A stretch of 64,000 nucleotides of DNA, from the NCBI GenBank assembly GCA_037349105.1, contig JAYJMM010000034.1, positions 1,426,001 to 1,490,000 on the forward strand, in the 5' to 3' direction. Shown in pieces: positions 10,683 through 22,995 of this stretch; within the stretch, counting starts at the first letter, position 1; the number at the start of each line of letters is the position of its first letter. The notes below the pieces were generated by a model. It was not told the origin of the DNA, did no database searches, and saw only the letters and a program-made list of their open reading frames with translations. The DNA comes from Limnomonas spitsbergensis (Eukaryota > Chlorophyta > Chlorophyceae > Chlamydomonadales). The position numbers were made by a program, and so were the translations under genes.

Positions 10683-13600
10683 CTAGGAGGTCTTCAGAGT
10701 CTCCAGAGGTGGCATAGGTCCAAAGTCCTGGATAACTTCGCGGTGGCAAGACCAAACAAGGCGAATTGCCTCGGGTGTTCCGATGCCAGCTCCTCGAGGG
10801 TCACCAGCGGGTCCAAACCAGTGGTTCTGGGGTGCACCTACAAAAAATGACGAAAACGAAAATGTGTGTGTATATCACATGCCACAGGGGTCAGCGCTGC
10901 AGTGATCAGGTAGGGCAGCTCCATGGGATGGAGCGCAATTCCCAACCTGAATAGAATGCAAGAAAACTCGTACGGTAGGCCTGTCTCAGGCCTTGGTTGT
11001 CAGCATTTTCAGAAAAGAACAACAGACTAGAGCCCTCGCTGCACCACCCTGGGCATAACCTTCGCCTGGTCCTGCCCTGGCCTGGCCTTGGCCTTGGCAT
11101 GGTCCTAAACTCTTACCTGTGGTCCTTGCGCGGATCCCGCAGTACGTCGTTCCATTCACTGTGTTGCCCAAGACATGCTGCACGAATCTGATGTCGTTGG
11201 ACACAATGGCTGCAGTCAGGTGGTTGGCCATCCTCTCCAGGGCTTCAAGGACCTGAGGGAGCTCGTCGTCTTGGTACTCAGTGACTACCTGTTTTGTTAA
11301 CACACCCAAGACAGTCAGGCAGGCAGCCGGTACCGTTGTAGTGCAACCTGGAATCAACACTTGGCATTTCATCAGTGTTTTATATTTCAGAAGTTAACCT
11401 AATAATGAGACAGCCGGTAGAAAGCTGAAGGTCTTTATTGTCTATTGTCAAGACCCCTTAGGGGCGAGGGCGGTTCCCCTAAGACTCGATTTGGGCCCCG
11501 TAGGGTAGATGGGAAGCCACTGGACTTTCACCCACCTGAAAGGGACCAAAGACCTCTGTCGTCGCCAGGGGGAAGACCTCGGGCTTGAGCATCTCCTTGA
11601 GCGGAATGAATATGGCAGTCGGCTCAATTGCGCCGTACACGGCAGGGATGGAGTGGTTCTTCAGCTCCTTGCCACCAAACAGCAATTTAGCGCCTGGAGA
11701 GAGGGGGCAATCAATGGAAATGCAGCCTCCACGTTTGCGAAGGATTGCCAAAATGTTCGTTTTGAAACCGTCAAAAGGAAAAAACACACTGTTGTGTAGC
11801 GACCGTGATCAGGTTTGAGGGAGACTGTTGCAGTTGGAACACAAATGTTTTCCTGCGACCCACAACATCCCTCATACCCTTCAGCACACGACTGCCTTAC
11901 CCAAACCTGCAACATCCCTATTAACCTGCAACATCTGACCTCCTGGCCTGCAACATCCCTCTTTACCTGCAACATCTGACCTCCTAGCCAGCAATATCCT
12001 TCTTAACCTGCAACATCCAACCTCCCTAGTATGCAACAGTTTTCCTTAACCTGCAACACCTACCCTCCTAGCATGCAACAGTCTTCCTTTCAACCCACAA
12101 CATCTACCCTCCTAGCCTGCAACAGTTTCCCTCCTTAACCTGCAACATCTGACCTCCTAGCCTGCAACAATCTTCCTTTCAACCTGCAACATCTGACCTC
12201 CTAGCCTGCAACAGTTTCCCTCCAACCTGCAACATCTAACCTCCTAGCCTGCAACCGTTTTCCTTTCAACCCGCAACACCTACCCTCCTAGCCTGCAACC
12301 GTTTTCCTTTCAACCCGCAACGTCTGACCTCCTAGCCTGCAACAGTTTCCCTCCAACCTGCAACATCTAACCTCCTAGCCTGCAACAGTTTTCCTTTCAA
12401 CCTGCAACATGCGACCGACCTGGGATGGCCAGCAACTTCTTGGCATGGCCCAGCATCGCCTCAGTGGTCCATGACAACACAGGCCCCACGGTCAAGTCAG
12501 ACAGCTTCCGCCTGCGATCAGACAAGGCAAAATGTAAGCAAGTTGGGGAAGCGTTATGAGAGCAGTTATATCCACATGGCAATGCATAAGCTTGCCCTCA
12601 GCCGAGTAGAACATTTCCCCCTCCTTTAAGTGCACCTTTGGCAGAACGCCCTGTAGACACTGAAGGCCGCTGATGGGAGCAAAAGCGTGACTGGCCTACA
12701 GAAACAGGCCCAAGCAGCATGGCTGGCTGTGCACGGGGCCTCCAGCCGGAGGCCAAACCGTTCAGGAAATGCGGCTGAACAGTTGCCCAGCTAGGAAAAA
12801 ATAAGTATGTAATACATGCCTGAACTTCCAACCCAACATTCTGGCAGCACTTGCGTGGATGGAAGGTCTTTCATCTAGCTTATTCCAGCATGCTTCAGCG
12901 ACAGAAGGTCTTTCATCTAGCTTATTTCAGCATGCTTCAGCAACACTTCAGCTGCATCACGGCCTGCAAAATGGGCCTAGTGCATGGGCCCATCATTATC
13001 CCCATAGGCCCAGTGGTGGCTCCCCGGCATCCCCCAAAGGAGGCATAGCACGCACTTCAATAAACAAGGATGCCTGTGTTAACCTTGGGCTCAAGATCTC
13101 CACCCTTCTCTAGCTGGTAGCACCTACGTGGCTGCCAACTCCTTCATCTTGTCAAAGACACCCAGCTTGACCCAGTTGGTGTGTGCGAACATGATGGACT
13201 GAGCACTGCACTTCTGGCCGCTGCAGGCGTAGGCGTCCTGGTCGCACTGCCAGGCAATGTACGGCAGGTCCTCCTTACGAGCGTCAGGGCCCAGCACCTT
13301 CCAGTCAAAGCCAGCATCCTCGAGGAAGACCTGCACAGCAGTCGGGGTCAGGAAGTGAGAGGGAAGGCGGGTGCATGCAGGTCAAGAGTAACGGCAGGAG
13401 CACACACTTAGTGTAAGCAGGAGCACATTGCACACACTTTAACAGTGATGACCGGTTCATGTACATACTGGGAGCGAAGCTATGTGCATGCCAGTCCAGT
13501 GTGAAGAAACGTGCGTGCAAACAAAAGGCAGGTGCAGGTCAGTTCATCTGATGGCCCGTGCATGTCTGTGTCTGATGGCATGTGTGTGCATGTATGGTTC

Positions 13601-15423
13601 ATGTGAAACATGAGACAAGGTCAGGCTAGACTCCAGCGCAGTCTGTCAGGGTTGAAAGTGAGCGAGGCAGGACCAGGCGATGGCTGCACTGACCTTGCCG
13701 TTGGTGTCTGCTGCCAACTTCTCAGCGACGCGCTGGCTGCCTGTGAATAGGGTGTTGCGTGGCTGGGCCTTCTTGATGATCTCGTTCATGGTAAGTCCAG
13801 GCCCAACCTGTGTTCGACAAGGATGATGAATTGATGGGGACAGAGATCAACCCAAGACTAGTGGTTATCTTTTCGAGACTACCTGGGTGCCAACCTGCCT
13901 GCACAGGACACCGTTAACACAGCATCAGTAGCTCTGGACATTCCAATTGGCACTGGGCTTGAGTCCCGGACATACCATGAAATCGACATCGGTCTTGGGC
14001 AGGCCACAGTGATGCATCAAGCGGAGCAGCTGTTCCACCACGATCGAAACCTGCGCACAAAAAACGTGGGAGCACAAACATGACAGCAGGGCAAAACAAC
14101 GAACCAACCACATTTTTATAACAAAATAGCTCCACAGAAGCTGATATTATTGCACAACTTCAAACAGCACAGTCATCCCTGGCATACCTTCTGGTCGACA
14201 TGCAGCAGAGGCTTGTTGCCCATGTACAGGGCCCCCATGAGCTGCAACGCCGGGATCTCCAGGGGGAAGTTGAACGGGGTGATGACTGTGACGGGCCCGT
14301 AAGGCCAGCGCAGACCATTGCTCGTCTGTCCCATATGGTCACCCGGGTTGCTGAATCCGCGCGCCAAGAAGCGAACCTGCGGACAAGAGGCTTGCCAACT
14401 AAGAGCACTGGAAGACATGGGGGCAGGCGGGTAGGTCTCAGAGGACAACTCTTTTGCCGTCCGTAGTCAAGGCATGGTGCTCAGCCGAAAGGATATCGGC
14501 TGTCATGAGATGCGAAAGCGGATTGAGGCCTCGAATCCCTCACCTGATCTCCGCCAAAATTCTCGTAGAATTTGCGAGTCACAACAAGCTCTCCCAGGGC
14601 CTGTGCATGGCTCTTGGGCGCCACTCGCTGAATGAGGCGCGCAAAGAACTCCATCACTTCGGGCTTCCTCATTTCAAACGCAACACGAGCCGACACATCA
14701 CCGAGCATGACATATCTGCGGAAGGGACAAGGCATATTTATGCCAACCCAATTATTGATGACTAGCAGCAGACTAACATGCCAGCGTGTCACAGAAATTC
14801 ATTAGGTAGAGTATCTCATCATCAAGCGGGTAGCGTGCTGAAAAGAGCAGGCGCACCTTTCTGGGTTCTTGAAGGGGTTGTGCAGCCCAGTTTTGGGAAC
14901 AGACTGCATGGGCATGGTACATGATCACAATTTCAGATTGGAGGCCCCATGTGCGTGTTTGCGAGGCAGGCCCTACCTTCAGGCTAGCAATGAAGGGTCC
15001 TGCCTCCGATATCTGCGTGTCTGGCACTGACATGAAATTTACGCCGTTGAGAGGGTCAGGCAAGCTTCTCCTCGTTTCCGTATGGCCCCAATTGCCAGCC
15101 ACTGTACAGTCATGAACACGTCATCGTTTCGTCAAAAAGGATTGGCAGTTGTGTTTGCATGGCTACATGTCGTAAGCGTTAACACATCTCGAGATTTGAC
15201 ACGGGAAACATGAGATTGTTGTTCCATTCCGATGACGATCAGTCCAGATCAGCGTGCTGTAGAGGCGAAACACACCGAGATTCTGGACTGTATGGGGTTT
15301 GGAATCAGATATCTCATTCGGGTTGACAGTGGCCCACTCGTGCAAAGCTCGTGTCTGGAAGAGTGCGGCACGTGAGCTCACTCCTCGAAAGAGGGACTTC
15401 GGCAGGCTCTTCAACAAATTCAT
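10683..15423 (-). CDS. delta-1-pyrroline-5-carboxylate dehydrogenase (ALDH12-type), mitochondrial
   Basis: Complete 549-aa spliced model. Exons: 15423-15276, 15101-14977, 14903-14857, 14715-14544, 14376-14188, 14050-13976, 13807-13694, 13330-13128, 12511-12420, 11693-11536, 11288-11117, 10837-10683. Every junction keeps frame, and the length is close to plant P5CDH (about 550 aa). The enzyme oxidises P5C/glutamate semialdehyde to glutamate with NAD+, the second step of proline breakdown, in mitochondria. The N-terminus (MNLLKSLPKSLFRG, Arg-rich, no acid) fits a mitochondrial presequence. Family landmarks are PFNFPLEIP, MGALYMGNKPLL, FTGSQRVAEKLA, LEDAGFDWKVLGPD, the catalytic-cysteine motif SGQKCSAQS (Cys about 331), NTVNGTTY and NHWFGPAGDPRGAGIGTPEA. 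The exon 9 donor is the weaker GTCGGT. A foldback element lies 112 bp upstream of the ATG. Confidence 0.96.
11830..12412. repeat. intronic tandem repeat, CCTGCAACATCTGACCTCCTAG family
   Basis: Irregular units of roughly 20-45 bp built from AACCTGCAACATCT, GACCTCCTAGCCTGCAACA and GTTTTCCTTTCAACC fill P5CDH intron 9 (11694-12419). No coding potential is claimed. Confidence 0.9.
12635..12810 (-). mobile_element. intron-resident short TIR element, copy 2
   Basis: On the minus strand it carries GTTCAGCCGCATTTCC, the GGCCTCCGGCTGGAGGCC core, CATGCTGCTTGGGCC, and GGCCAGTCACGCTTTTGCTC. It lies in P5CDH intron 8. Ends are not well defined. Confidence 0.65.
12858..12937. repeat. 40-bp tandem duplication in P5CDH intron 8
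   Basis: GAAGGTCTTTCATCTAGCTT followed by ATTCCAGCATGCTTCAGC occurs twice in tandem (one T/C difference), directly ahead of TIR element copy 3. Confidence 0.9.
12938..13062 (+). mobile_element. intron-resident short TIR element, copy 3 (shortened)
   Basis: CTTCAGCTGCATCACGGCCT, then CCCATAGGCCCAGTGGTGGC and CCCCCAAAGGAGGC, then CGCACTTCAATAAAC match the family core and 3' end. The middle is shortened. In P5CDH intron 8 beside copy 2. Confidence 0.65.
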
Positions 15424-15534
15424 AGCGCCCCAGTAGTATAAAGGCTACCAAACATGGATTGAGTGGTTAAGAAAGGAAGGAAGAAAACGCCTGGGCGTGG
15501 CTTGAGGGATTATTACAGGAGGCCAGATAGGTCT
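15424..15534 (-). promoter_or_regulatory. P5CDH 5' UTR/promoter interval, cut short by a foldback insertion
   Basis: Only 111 bp lie between the P5CDH ATG and the end of the foldback element at 15535, so further promoter sequence must come from within or beyond that element. No convincing TATA box is seen. Confidence 0.35.
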
Positions 15535-17017
15535 TACGCTAGATGTAGGCGGAATACGGCTGTTTCAGATATGCGGAATCCGCACTACCTGCGCAGAGGC
15601 CTGCCAGCTTGAGGCCTGCCAGCCGTATGCGTGCCGTAGTCGCACAACATTAATTCCCTGTGCTGCGCGCAGCCTGCCTTGTATCCAATACTTTAAATGC
15701 AGAACTAACATATTTAAAGCAGATACATTAACCGATGACTCTGATGACGTACTAGACCCCTTAGGGCCTGAGGCACGACAGCATGCACTCCTTACAGGAG
15801 AGAAGCAGCTTCGCCACGAGCCGAAACCATAGATGCATTACCATTATTATTACATTCGGTATAACAAGCGCTTGGATGACGACGAGGACATCTTTGAGGA
15901 TGCACACGCACTTGCACTGCACATGCCCAAATTTACTGTGAACATCCGGTGGTTGCAGCGGTGCACAAAGCCTGCCCTTATTTACTATACCATACTGGTG
16001 GGTGAAGCGGTGCACATGCACTTGCGCAGCGCATGCCCATATTTACCATACCATGCTGGTGGAGTGGTGGGTGCAGCGGTGCACAACTGCACACGCACTT
16101 GCACAGCGCAGGCCCATATTTACTCTACCCATCCGATGGACGGTGGTCACAGCAGAGCACAGCGCCTGCCCTTATTTACTACACCTTGCTGGTGGGTGCA
16201 GCGGTGCACACGCACTTGCACAGTGCATGCCCTTATTTACTGTACCAATCAGGTGGCTGCAGCGGTGCACACGCACTTGCGCAGCGCATGCCCTTATTTA
16301 CTATACCATCCTGGTGGCTGCAGCGGTGCACAAGCACTTCCGCAGCGCATGCCCTGACTGCATCAAGCAGGTGGGTGCAGCGGCGCACAGCGCATGCCCT
16401 TCTTTAGTTATTTACTATACCATGCTGGTGGCTGCAGCGGTGCATAAGCACTTGCGCAGCGCATGCCCTTATTTACTGTATCAAGCAGGTGGGTGCAGCG
16501 GCGCACAACGCATGCCCTTATTTACTATACCATCCTGGTGGCTGCAGCGGTGCATACGCACTTCCGCAGCGCATGCCCTGATTGTATCAAGCAGGTGGGT
16601 GCAGCGGCGCACAGCGCATGCCCTTATTTAGTTATTTACTATACCATGCTGGTGGGTGCAGCGGTGCACACGCACTTGTGCACATGTGCACCGCTGCACC
16701 CACCAGCATGGTATAGTACGTCATCAGAGTCATGGGCGAATGAGCCAGAGTCAGAGTCCTACTAGACCCCTCAGGCCCTAAGGGGTCTAGTACGTCATCA
16801 GAGTCATCGGCGAATGTGTCTGCCTTAAATATAATAATTATGCATTTACAGTATTGGATACAAGACAGCCTGCGCGCAGCGCAGGGAATTAATGTTGTGC
16901 GACTACGGCACGCATACGGCTGGCAGGCCTCAAGCTGGCAGGCCTGTGCGCAGGTAGTGCGGATTCCGCATATCTGAAACAGCCGTATTCCGCCTACATG
17001 TAGTGTAAGACCTATCT
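15535..17017. mobile_element. foldback-type element with about 240-bp inverted arms
   Basis: Left arm 15535-15773 and right arm 16769-17017 are near-identical inverted copies. Each outer end reads AGATAGGTCTTAC and each inner end reads CTAGACCCC-TTAGGGCCTGAGG or its complement. The interior is a tandem array. No transposase is seen, so it is non-autonomous. The flanks (ACAGGAGGCC left, ACAGCAGAGGC right) are similar but are not a clean target duplication. Confidence 0.9.
15945..16680. repeat. about 60-bp tandem array inside the foldback element
   Basis: About 12 units contain CAGCGGTGCACACGCACTTG, CGCAGCGCATGCCCTTATTT and ACTATACCATGCTGGTGG. Unit length varies (about 52-66 bp). The last unit is followed by a 32-bp perfect inverted copy (16639-16670 against 16685-16716). 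Confidence 0.9.
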
Positions 17018-17401
17018 ACAGCAGAGGCAGTTACCGATGTCACGGCTCCGCGACCGGTTCCTGGTACATCCACACAGCCAGATCTTTCTTTCCTTTCCGA
17101 CCGGTTGCGGTTGTCTGTCCCTTATTAACTTCCTATTCCCCTCTTCTTCTTTCCTTCCAACTCTTTCCTGGCCTCTTTCCCTTCACTTTTCCTTTCTTCC
17201 TTCCCAACAAGACAGTTGGGCGACTACGCAGGCCAAGCGTTGTGAGCAGTGCCCACAGGGGCGGCATCATGAACCCACCCAGCAGAGAGCCACTCAGGAA
17301 CAGAGGAATAGTAGATAGTACGATGGAACGATGTTGGTAGAATGTTACAACAGAAGCATGACATCCTATCCTCCAGCTAGTAGACCGAAGTAGCGTCATG
17401 G
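17018..17401. other. non-coding, pyrimidine-rich stretch
   Basis: A CTTTCTTTCC-type run (17085-17215) ends in ACAGTTGGGCGACTACGCAG. A similar pyrimidine run followed by ACAGTTGGGCGCCCACGC occurs at 26370-26475. No gene is seen. Confidence 0.4.
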
Positions 17402-18658
17402 TGCGCACCCTCACTGGCCCGATCCGGTGGGTGATGACTGTCAAGCTGCACCTCCAGCACCTTGGATCTTTGGGAGTGGCTGGGGCGGGCCGACTCAAAG
17501 ATGTGGGACGGGTGGTGCCTTGCCATTGCTAAGAACTATCCCGTCATTCCCCTCAACATTGTGCGTTCACTTTGTGTCGTATGGTTTTAGTTACAGGATT
17601 TGGCTGTGCCTCTTTGGCAGCCCCTCGTGGCAACTCGTTGTTCACCTCGTTTTACGTTATGATTGGATTGTTACCTTTACTTAGGGGCCCACCGTCTTGC
17701 TTCATCCTGGTGGTTGTTGTCGTAGGCAGACTCTCTTTGGGAGCGAGGCACTTGAACGTTGGCTATCATTGTAATGTGTGTGGAACAATGGTGTTTTTGC
17801 ATACCGGTATTTATGATGTTTTGGGGGATTTGGATTTATCAGTAATCGGAATCAAAGCCATTGATACAGGTATTTCCTTTCCAGTATACTGTCCAGGGTT
17901 GTTCAGTTTGAGCTGGAATCCTCTGAGCGCAAAGGTATCTGCCCCTGGCCAATGATAGGTGGTCCCACCTCACCGACGTGTGAAGTGGGGATAGGCCCCA
18001 CCATTTTTGGAAACCTTCCCATCCTACTACGAACACCAAGTAATATATATGTACGTATAACTGCATTCATACCGTAATGCTAGCCCCCCATCCCAGAGCT
18101 GACACCTGCCCAGGCTATCGAATTGGGGTGATCTTGTATCAGAGCACCACATAAATGTGTGGCACCAGGCCAGAGGATCGGGCTCCACTACCGGCTGCAG
18201 CCGCGGCTGACAGTATGCCATAGGACCCAGCTTGCCAGCCATCGCTACGAAGGAAAGTTGATACGTGTGTCCAACACTGGATGCAGACAAGCATCAGGCC
18301 CCCATATAGATTGACTCTGGCCGCATACATAGGTCCCATGGCAGGCCCCAGCATGCCATCCATGCCATGACGGGTGTGGGTCTTCGGGTTAATGACGTTA
18401 CACCTCTGGGCCATGCTGAATCGAAGCTCGGCCACGTCGGCAAACAAAAAGCCAGCTAGGAAAGCTAAGGGAGAAGGCACAAACGAGGTGTGCTCGGGCA
18501 CAACAGGAAAGAAAGGGTAGCAAGTTTACCCACCAGACAACAAGAACACAGATGACAGGCAAACCGTATCCCCTGCCCTGAAGAGAGTATCCTTCAAAAA
18601 GCTCAACTAAAAGTCGCACACATCCAGGTTAGGACGGTGCATACCCACCGGGCCCTGC
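17402..18658. repeat. 1.25-kb duplicated segment, copy A
   Basis: Nearly identical over its full length to 32317-33563, starting GCGCACCCTCACTGGCCCG and ending near GGTTAGGACGGTGCATACC, with a few substitutions and a short indel near 18335. Both copies precede the same gag-like relic. Ends lack TG...CA, so an LTR assignment is not supported. On the minus strand it carries the GTGTAACGTCATT motif near 18394. Confidence 0.95.
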
Positions 18659-21600
18659 TTATCGCCCAGGTGCAGTCACCCAAGACGGCGTTGACCCAAT
18701 GGGACGTGCAGAAATGCAGTGAACCACGGGCCCAGGTGGAGTCAGCCAAGACGGCGGTGACCCAATGGGACGTGCAGAAATGCAGTGAATCACGGGCCCA
18801 GGTGGAGTCAGCCAAGACGGCGGTGACCCAATGGGACGTGCATAAACGCAGTGAACCACGGGCCTAGGTGGAGTCAGCCAAGACGGCGGTGACCCAATGG
18901 GACGTGCAGCAATGCAGTGAACCACGGGCCCATGTGGAGTCAGCCAAGACGGCGGTGACCCAATGGGACGTGCAGAAATGCAGTGAACCACGGGCCCAGG
19001 TGGAGTCTGCCAAGACGGCGGTGACCCAATGGGACGTGCAGAAATGCAGTGAACCACGGGCCCAGGTGGAGTCAGCCAAGACGGCGGTGACCCAATGGGA
19101 CGTGCAGAAATGCAGTGAACCACGGGCTCATGTGGAGTCAGCCAAGACGGCGGTGACCCAATGGGACGTGCAGAAATGCAGTGAACCACGGGCCCAGGTG
19201 GAGTCAGCCAAGACGGCGGTGACCCAATGGGACGTGCAGAAATGCAGTGAACCACGGGCCCAGGTGGAGTCAGCCAAGACGGCGGTGACCCAATGGGACG
19301 TGCAGAAACGCAGTGAGCTAGGAGCCCAGAAGACGGCAGCAGTTCAAGTGGGACAACCGTGGGCGGATCTGGTGCTGAAAGAAGGGCTGCCAGACCCTAG
19401 GAATGAGACGCAGGCGACAGCGGGAGTGCTGCCAAGGGCAGAGCTGCACCAGCGGAAGCAGGCGAGGCCGCTCCGTGTCCCAATACAAGAGGCGGCCGGA
19501 GCCTCGGCGTACGGGACACCCATGTCCAGAATCCCCACCAGCTCCAGCCGGCAAGAGCTGACAGCCAGGGTCGGATCCGACGGCAGGGAAAGGAATAGCA
19601 GCAGCCGGGCCGACAGCCTGTACGGTTTCTTCAACAACCCAGCGAGGACACCAGTACCCGGGGAGCAGGAGTGGCAAGGGGAGGCGGGACACTCGGGAGG
19701 CGTCGGGCTGCCGAGCTCGGCGGGGCAGTCAGTGGAAGAGCTACAGCCGATAGGATGGAGGGAAATCCTGCAGTGGGCCGCATGTTTGTGGGAGCAGGTA
19801 TGCTCCAGGTATTTTGCCCGCCTATGCGATCAGGCGAGGGCGATCGAGGAGTTCATGAGCCATCACCTGACGGAATGGGCAACGAAGGCCATGATGGGGG
19901 TCTCTCACACGCGGCAAGACAGAGCAACGTTGCTGGCAGCCCTGGGAGGGCTGTCCAAGGGAGCGACATGACAGCAGGCGGCCTTGGCGGTGAAAGCCTT
20001 TGCATACGAATGGTGCACCGGAGTGGTCGGAGATCAGGAGGAGCCCGAATCCGAGCAGGAGGAAGAGGAGCAGTCCCAGGAGTGGGAAGGATTCGAGGCG
20101 GCCAGGCTGGAGCCAGACGACCTCGAAGAAGTCCAGCGGTGGCAAGAGCAGACAGGAGGAGCCGTGCCAGGCGCGAGCCAGGTCAGGTGGGAACAGCTGG
20201 AAGCAAGCAGCGAGCCCAGCCTCTGAGACCAGCGGAAAAGCGAAGTGAGCAGGCCCAGGCCAAGTAGCGCAACAACTAGCGAGTAGCCGAGGCTGACCGT
20301 CAGGTCTCTGGCCAGGACGGCGGAGCAGAGCTCGGAGCCAAGAAGGGCAAGCAGGCAGGAGCACTGTGCGATGCTGCGGATTGTGGAAAACAAGGAGAAC
20401 AACGGCCAGGGAGCCCAAGTGGATCACATCGCGGAGTTCCTTCGGGCCCAGGCGGCCCAGGCAAACAGAAGGGCGGAAAGGAGGAGCAGCTACCCCGACC
20501 AAGGGAGGATCCTGCAAGAAATCGAGCCAAGAGGGAACGCCGGGAGAAGCGACCCGCGGAGGCAGGAAAGCAGGGAGGAAGAGCTGTCAGGATCTGAGGC
20601 AAGGGAGTACACGGGAGGAACGCAGCCGAGCAGGCCCAGCAGCAACCCGCCCAGGCGACAGGAAGGATCAGGAGGAGGAGTGGAGCAACAAGGACCAGCT
20701 CAGCCGCCGCCAGAGGGAAGCAGAATCCCTAGGAGCGAGGCCAGCGAGCGACCGTCCAGGGGCGAGCGGTCCCAGAGAAGTGCAGACCACAGGGAGCAGC
20801 AGGGACCAGCTCAGCCGCCGCCAGAGGGAAGCAGAGTCCCCAGGAGCGAGGCCAGCGAGCGACCGTCCATGAGCAAGCGGCCCCAGAGAAGTGCAGACCG
20901 AAGAGACAGCCGAGACCAGCGAAGCCGGAACCCAGCAGGGGGTGGAGGCGGAGGGTCAGAATCGGACCCCAGCAAGTCGGATTCGGAAGGTTTAGAGGGA
21001 CGCGGCCCGGGCTCCAGCAGGGAGTCAATAAAGCAGCAGAAAGAGAGAGTGGACTTGGAACATGCGCAGCTGCAGAAGCAGATGATCATGCAGCTGGCAG
21101 GAGGGGCCAGATACGCCAAGATCCCGACCATCCAAGGCAACGTGCATGTGCTGGACATGGCCCAGCCCGGAGCCGTCGCATCCAGGAAGTACTGCCAGGC
21201 GTGCAGCTCGTGGGGGTCGCACAACCGGCTGGCGTTGTCCGACGAACCGCCAGCGCTGGCAGTGGTGGCCGGAGAGATCGCGGGGTCCTGCCAGTCGCCC
21301 TCAGCCATGGCACTGCTGGTGCGGTCCTTGGTCAGAATGTGGAACGACAAGCCAGCCAGCATGGAGCCGCTGGTGGTTGCGATCAGGGCAGATCTGCAAG
21401 GGGATAGGGCTACCCAGGAGGTCGCGAGGTTCAGGGAGGCGTGGTCAGCTCCGGCGGAAGGACAACGTCAGGAGATATCCCTGCTTACCCTGTTGATCAG
21501 GGTAGTGAAGCTGGAGGTGGGAAAGCCAACCTCGGACGAGAGAGCAACGATCACCAACCTCAAGTTGGGAGTCAAGACCACCTTAGATCCAGAGGTCAAG

Positions 21601-21933
21601 CCAGAGGAGACGGTGGAGGCGTTTGCCCACAGGGTCTTGTCCGCGGCAGAGCTGCTGCAGATCTGCAGGTACGCGGTCGACCACTTCGGCAGAAGGCACT
21701 CGGTGGTGCACATGTTCTACGAGGGGCTGCCAGGAGCCGTTAGAGTCAAGCTAAGTGCTTTCGTCATCACCGTACCAGACTACATGAGCATGACAGACGA
21801 GGAGCAGGTTGCAGTACAGACGCGGCATGTGGTGTTGTGGGAGAGGTTCGCCCTGGAAATGGGGGACCTGACGCTGTTGGACTCCAGGCAGGTGCCAGGG
21901 GAACACCAGCCCAGAAGCCTAGGGGAGCAGTAG
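18637..21933 (+). pseudogene. retroelement gag-like polyprotein, copy A
   Basis: One reading frame runs through this interval, interrupted by TAG at 18865, TGA at 19969 and TGA at 20224 and closed by TAG at 21931. The N-terminal part is the 22-residue repeat, then Ser/Arg-rich linkers and an acidic stretch (EEPESEQEEEEQSQEWE). The last 520 aa (20371-21933) are Arg/Gln/Ser-rich at first and then a helical capsid-like domain. That domain contains VKPEETVEAFAHRVLSAAEL and FYEGLPGAVRVKLSAF, which fits a Ty3/gypsy-type gag. Gag would form the particle that packages element RNA. No close family is identified. Confidence 0.7.
18670..19332 (+). repeat. 66-bp in-frame repeat in gag-like ORF, 10 units
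   Basis: Each unit encodes 22 residues (AKTAVTQWDVQKCSEPRA plus QVES). The third unit ends in an in-frame TAG (18865-18867). The related relic at 35.5 kb has three units, the first ending in the same TAG. Confidence 0.95.
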
Positions 21934-22995
21934 GCGGGGCGAGGCAGCAGAAGGGACAGGCCAGGCCAGTGGGAGGCCAGGGGGAGGCCGGAAGGGCCAG
22001 GAACCGCCGCCGATCAGACCATCGCCCAACCCGCCCGGCAGGAAGGAAAGGCCAAAGGAGTTACGTGGGCAGATCAGACAGCAGCTCTGACCACCAGCAC
22101 CCATGGAGCTGGGGGCGCACCCAAGGCGTGCTACCAGTGCGGCAGCCTGACGCACCTGGCCAGGGATTGCTGGACGCCCATGGCCAGGGATGAGCGACGG
22201 CCAGCGCCTCTAGGTACGGACATCGCTACGGGGCAGGCAAGGCCGCCACAACAGCAGTACCCGCAGCCGCCGCAACAGCAGTACCCGCTGCCGCCAAGGC
22301 CGCAGGGGCAACCAGCGAGCAGACCCTACGAGAGGAGCCAGGGCGGCAAGCAATTCCCGAGGCAGGGACCAGGACAGATGGGGCACGGCCAGCAGGCGGC
22401 TCACGTGTCCCACCTGACTGGCCCATCGGCGCAGGCGGAACCAGCAGGGTGGCCCCAGACAGTGGCAGAGATGATGAGCAAGTCAATAGCGTTGATGACA
22501 CAAGTGGGGCTGGCGCACATGCCAGGGGAGTTCAAACAGGCGGCCCACAACGCTAGGCCTAAGTCGTTCAGGCCCTCATCCAGTAATGAGGAGGAAACCG
22601 AGCTATCCATCGTTGAGCACACTTCCAGAAAGGGAGCCAAGAGGCTAGCTTTGAGCAGGCTGGCTGACAGACTGTGTGATGTACGTGCGCATGTGCTGCA
22701 ATTGAACGAGAGGATCACTGAGCTGGCCCACACCACCATGCCTATCGGACCTACCGACAGTCACGGTGAGGCCAGCAGGGTCGGACAGGGTCGCACGGTG
22801 GTAATCAGTCCCAAGCTGCAGTACTTCAAGAACGACAGGAGGGACCATTTACAATGTGTGGGGCTTATGGTCAAGGGCAATGTGTTGGTGGCCCAGAAGG
22901 CACTCATGGACTCGGCGTGCTCATGCCATGTCATCACTGTAAATATCGCTGAGCAGTTGGTCGCCATGGGAGCCAAGCTCATCCTGACTGATTGA
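21934..22995 (+). pseudogene. retroelement nucleocapsid zinc knuckle and protease-like region, copy A
   Basis: It continues in the gag frame after the TAG at 21931. A CCHC knuckle (CYQCGSLTHLARDC, 22129-22170) is followed by a Pro/Gln-rich linker. A helical segment comes next, then KALMDSACSCHVITVNIAEQL near 22895-22960. The DSA triplet after a hydrophobic run resembles a retropepsin-like active site, although the usual D(S/T)G is altered. The frame closes with TGA at 22993. The order gag-knuckle-protease is the Ty3/gypsy order. Protease identity is inferred from one motif and position. Confidence 0.6.

Noticed and set aside
17572..17955. 127-aa frame conserved in both 1.25-kb copies (also 32477-32869)
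   Set aside because: Conservation follows from recent duplication of the whole segment; differences do not favour silent sites, and no motif is seen.
18380..18440. tRNA-derived SINE (A-box-like TGGCCCAGAGG)
   Set aside because: No B box at proper spacing and no cloverleaf could be drawn; a poly(A)-signal context explains TGTAA better.
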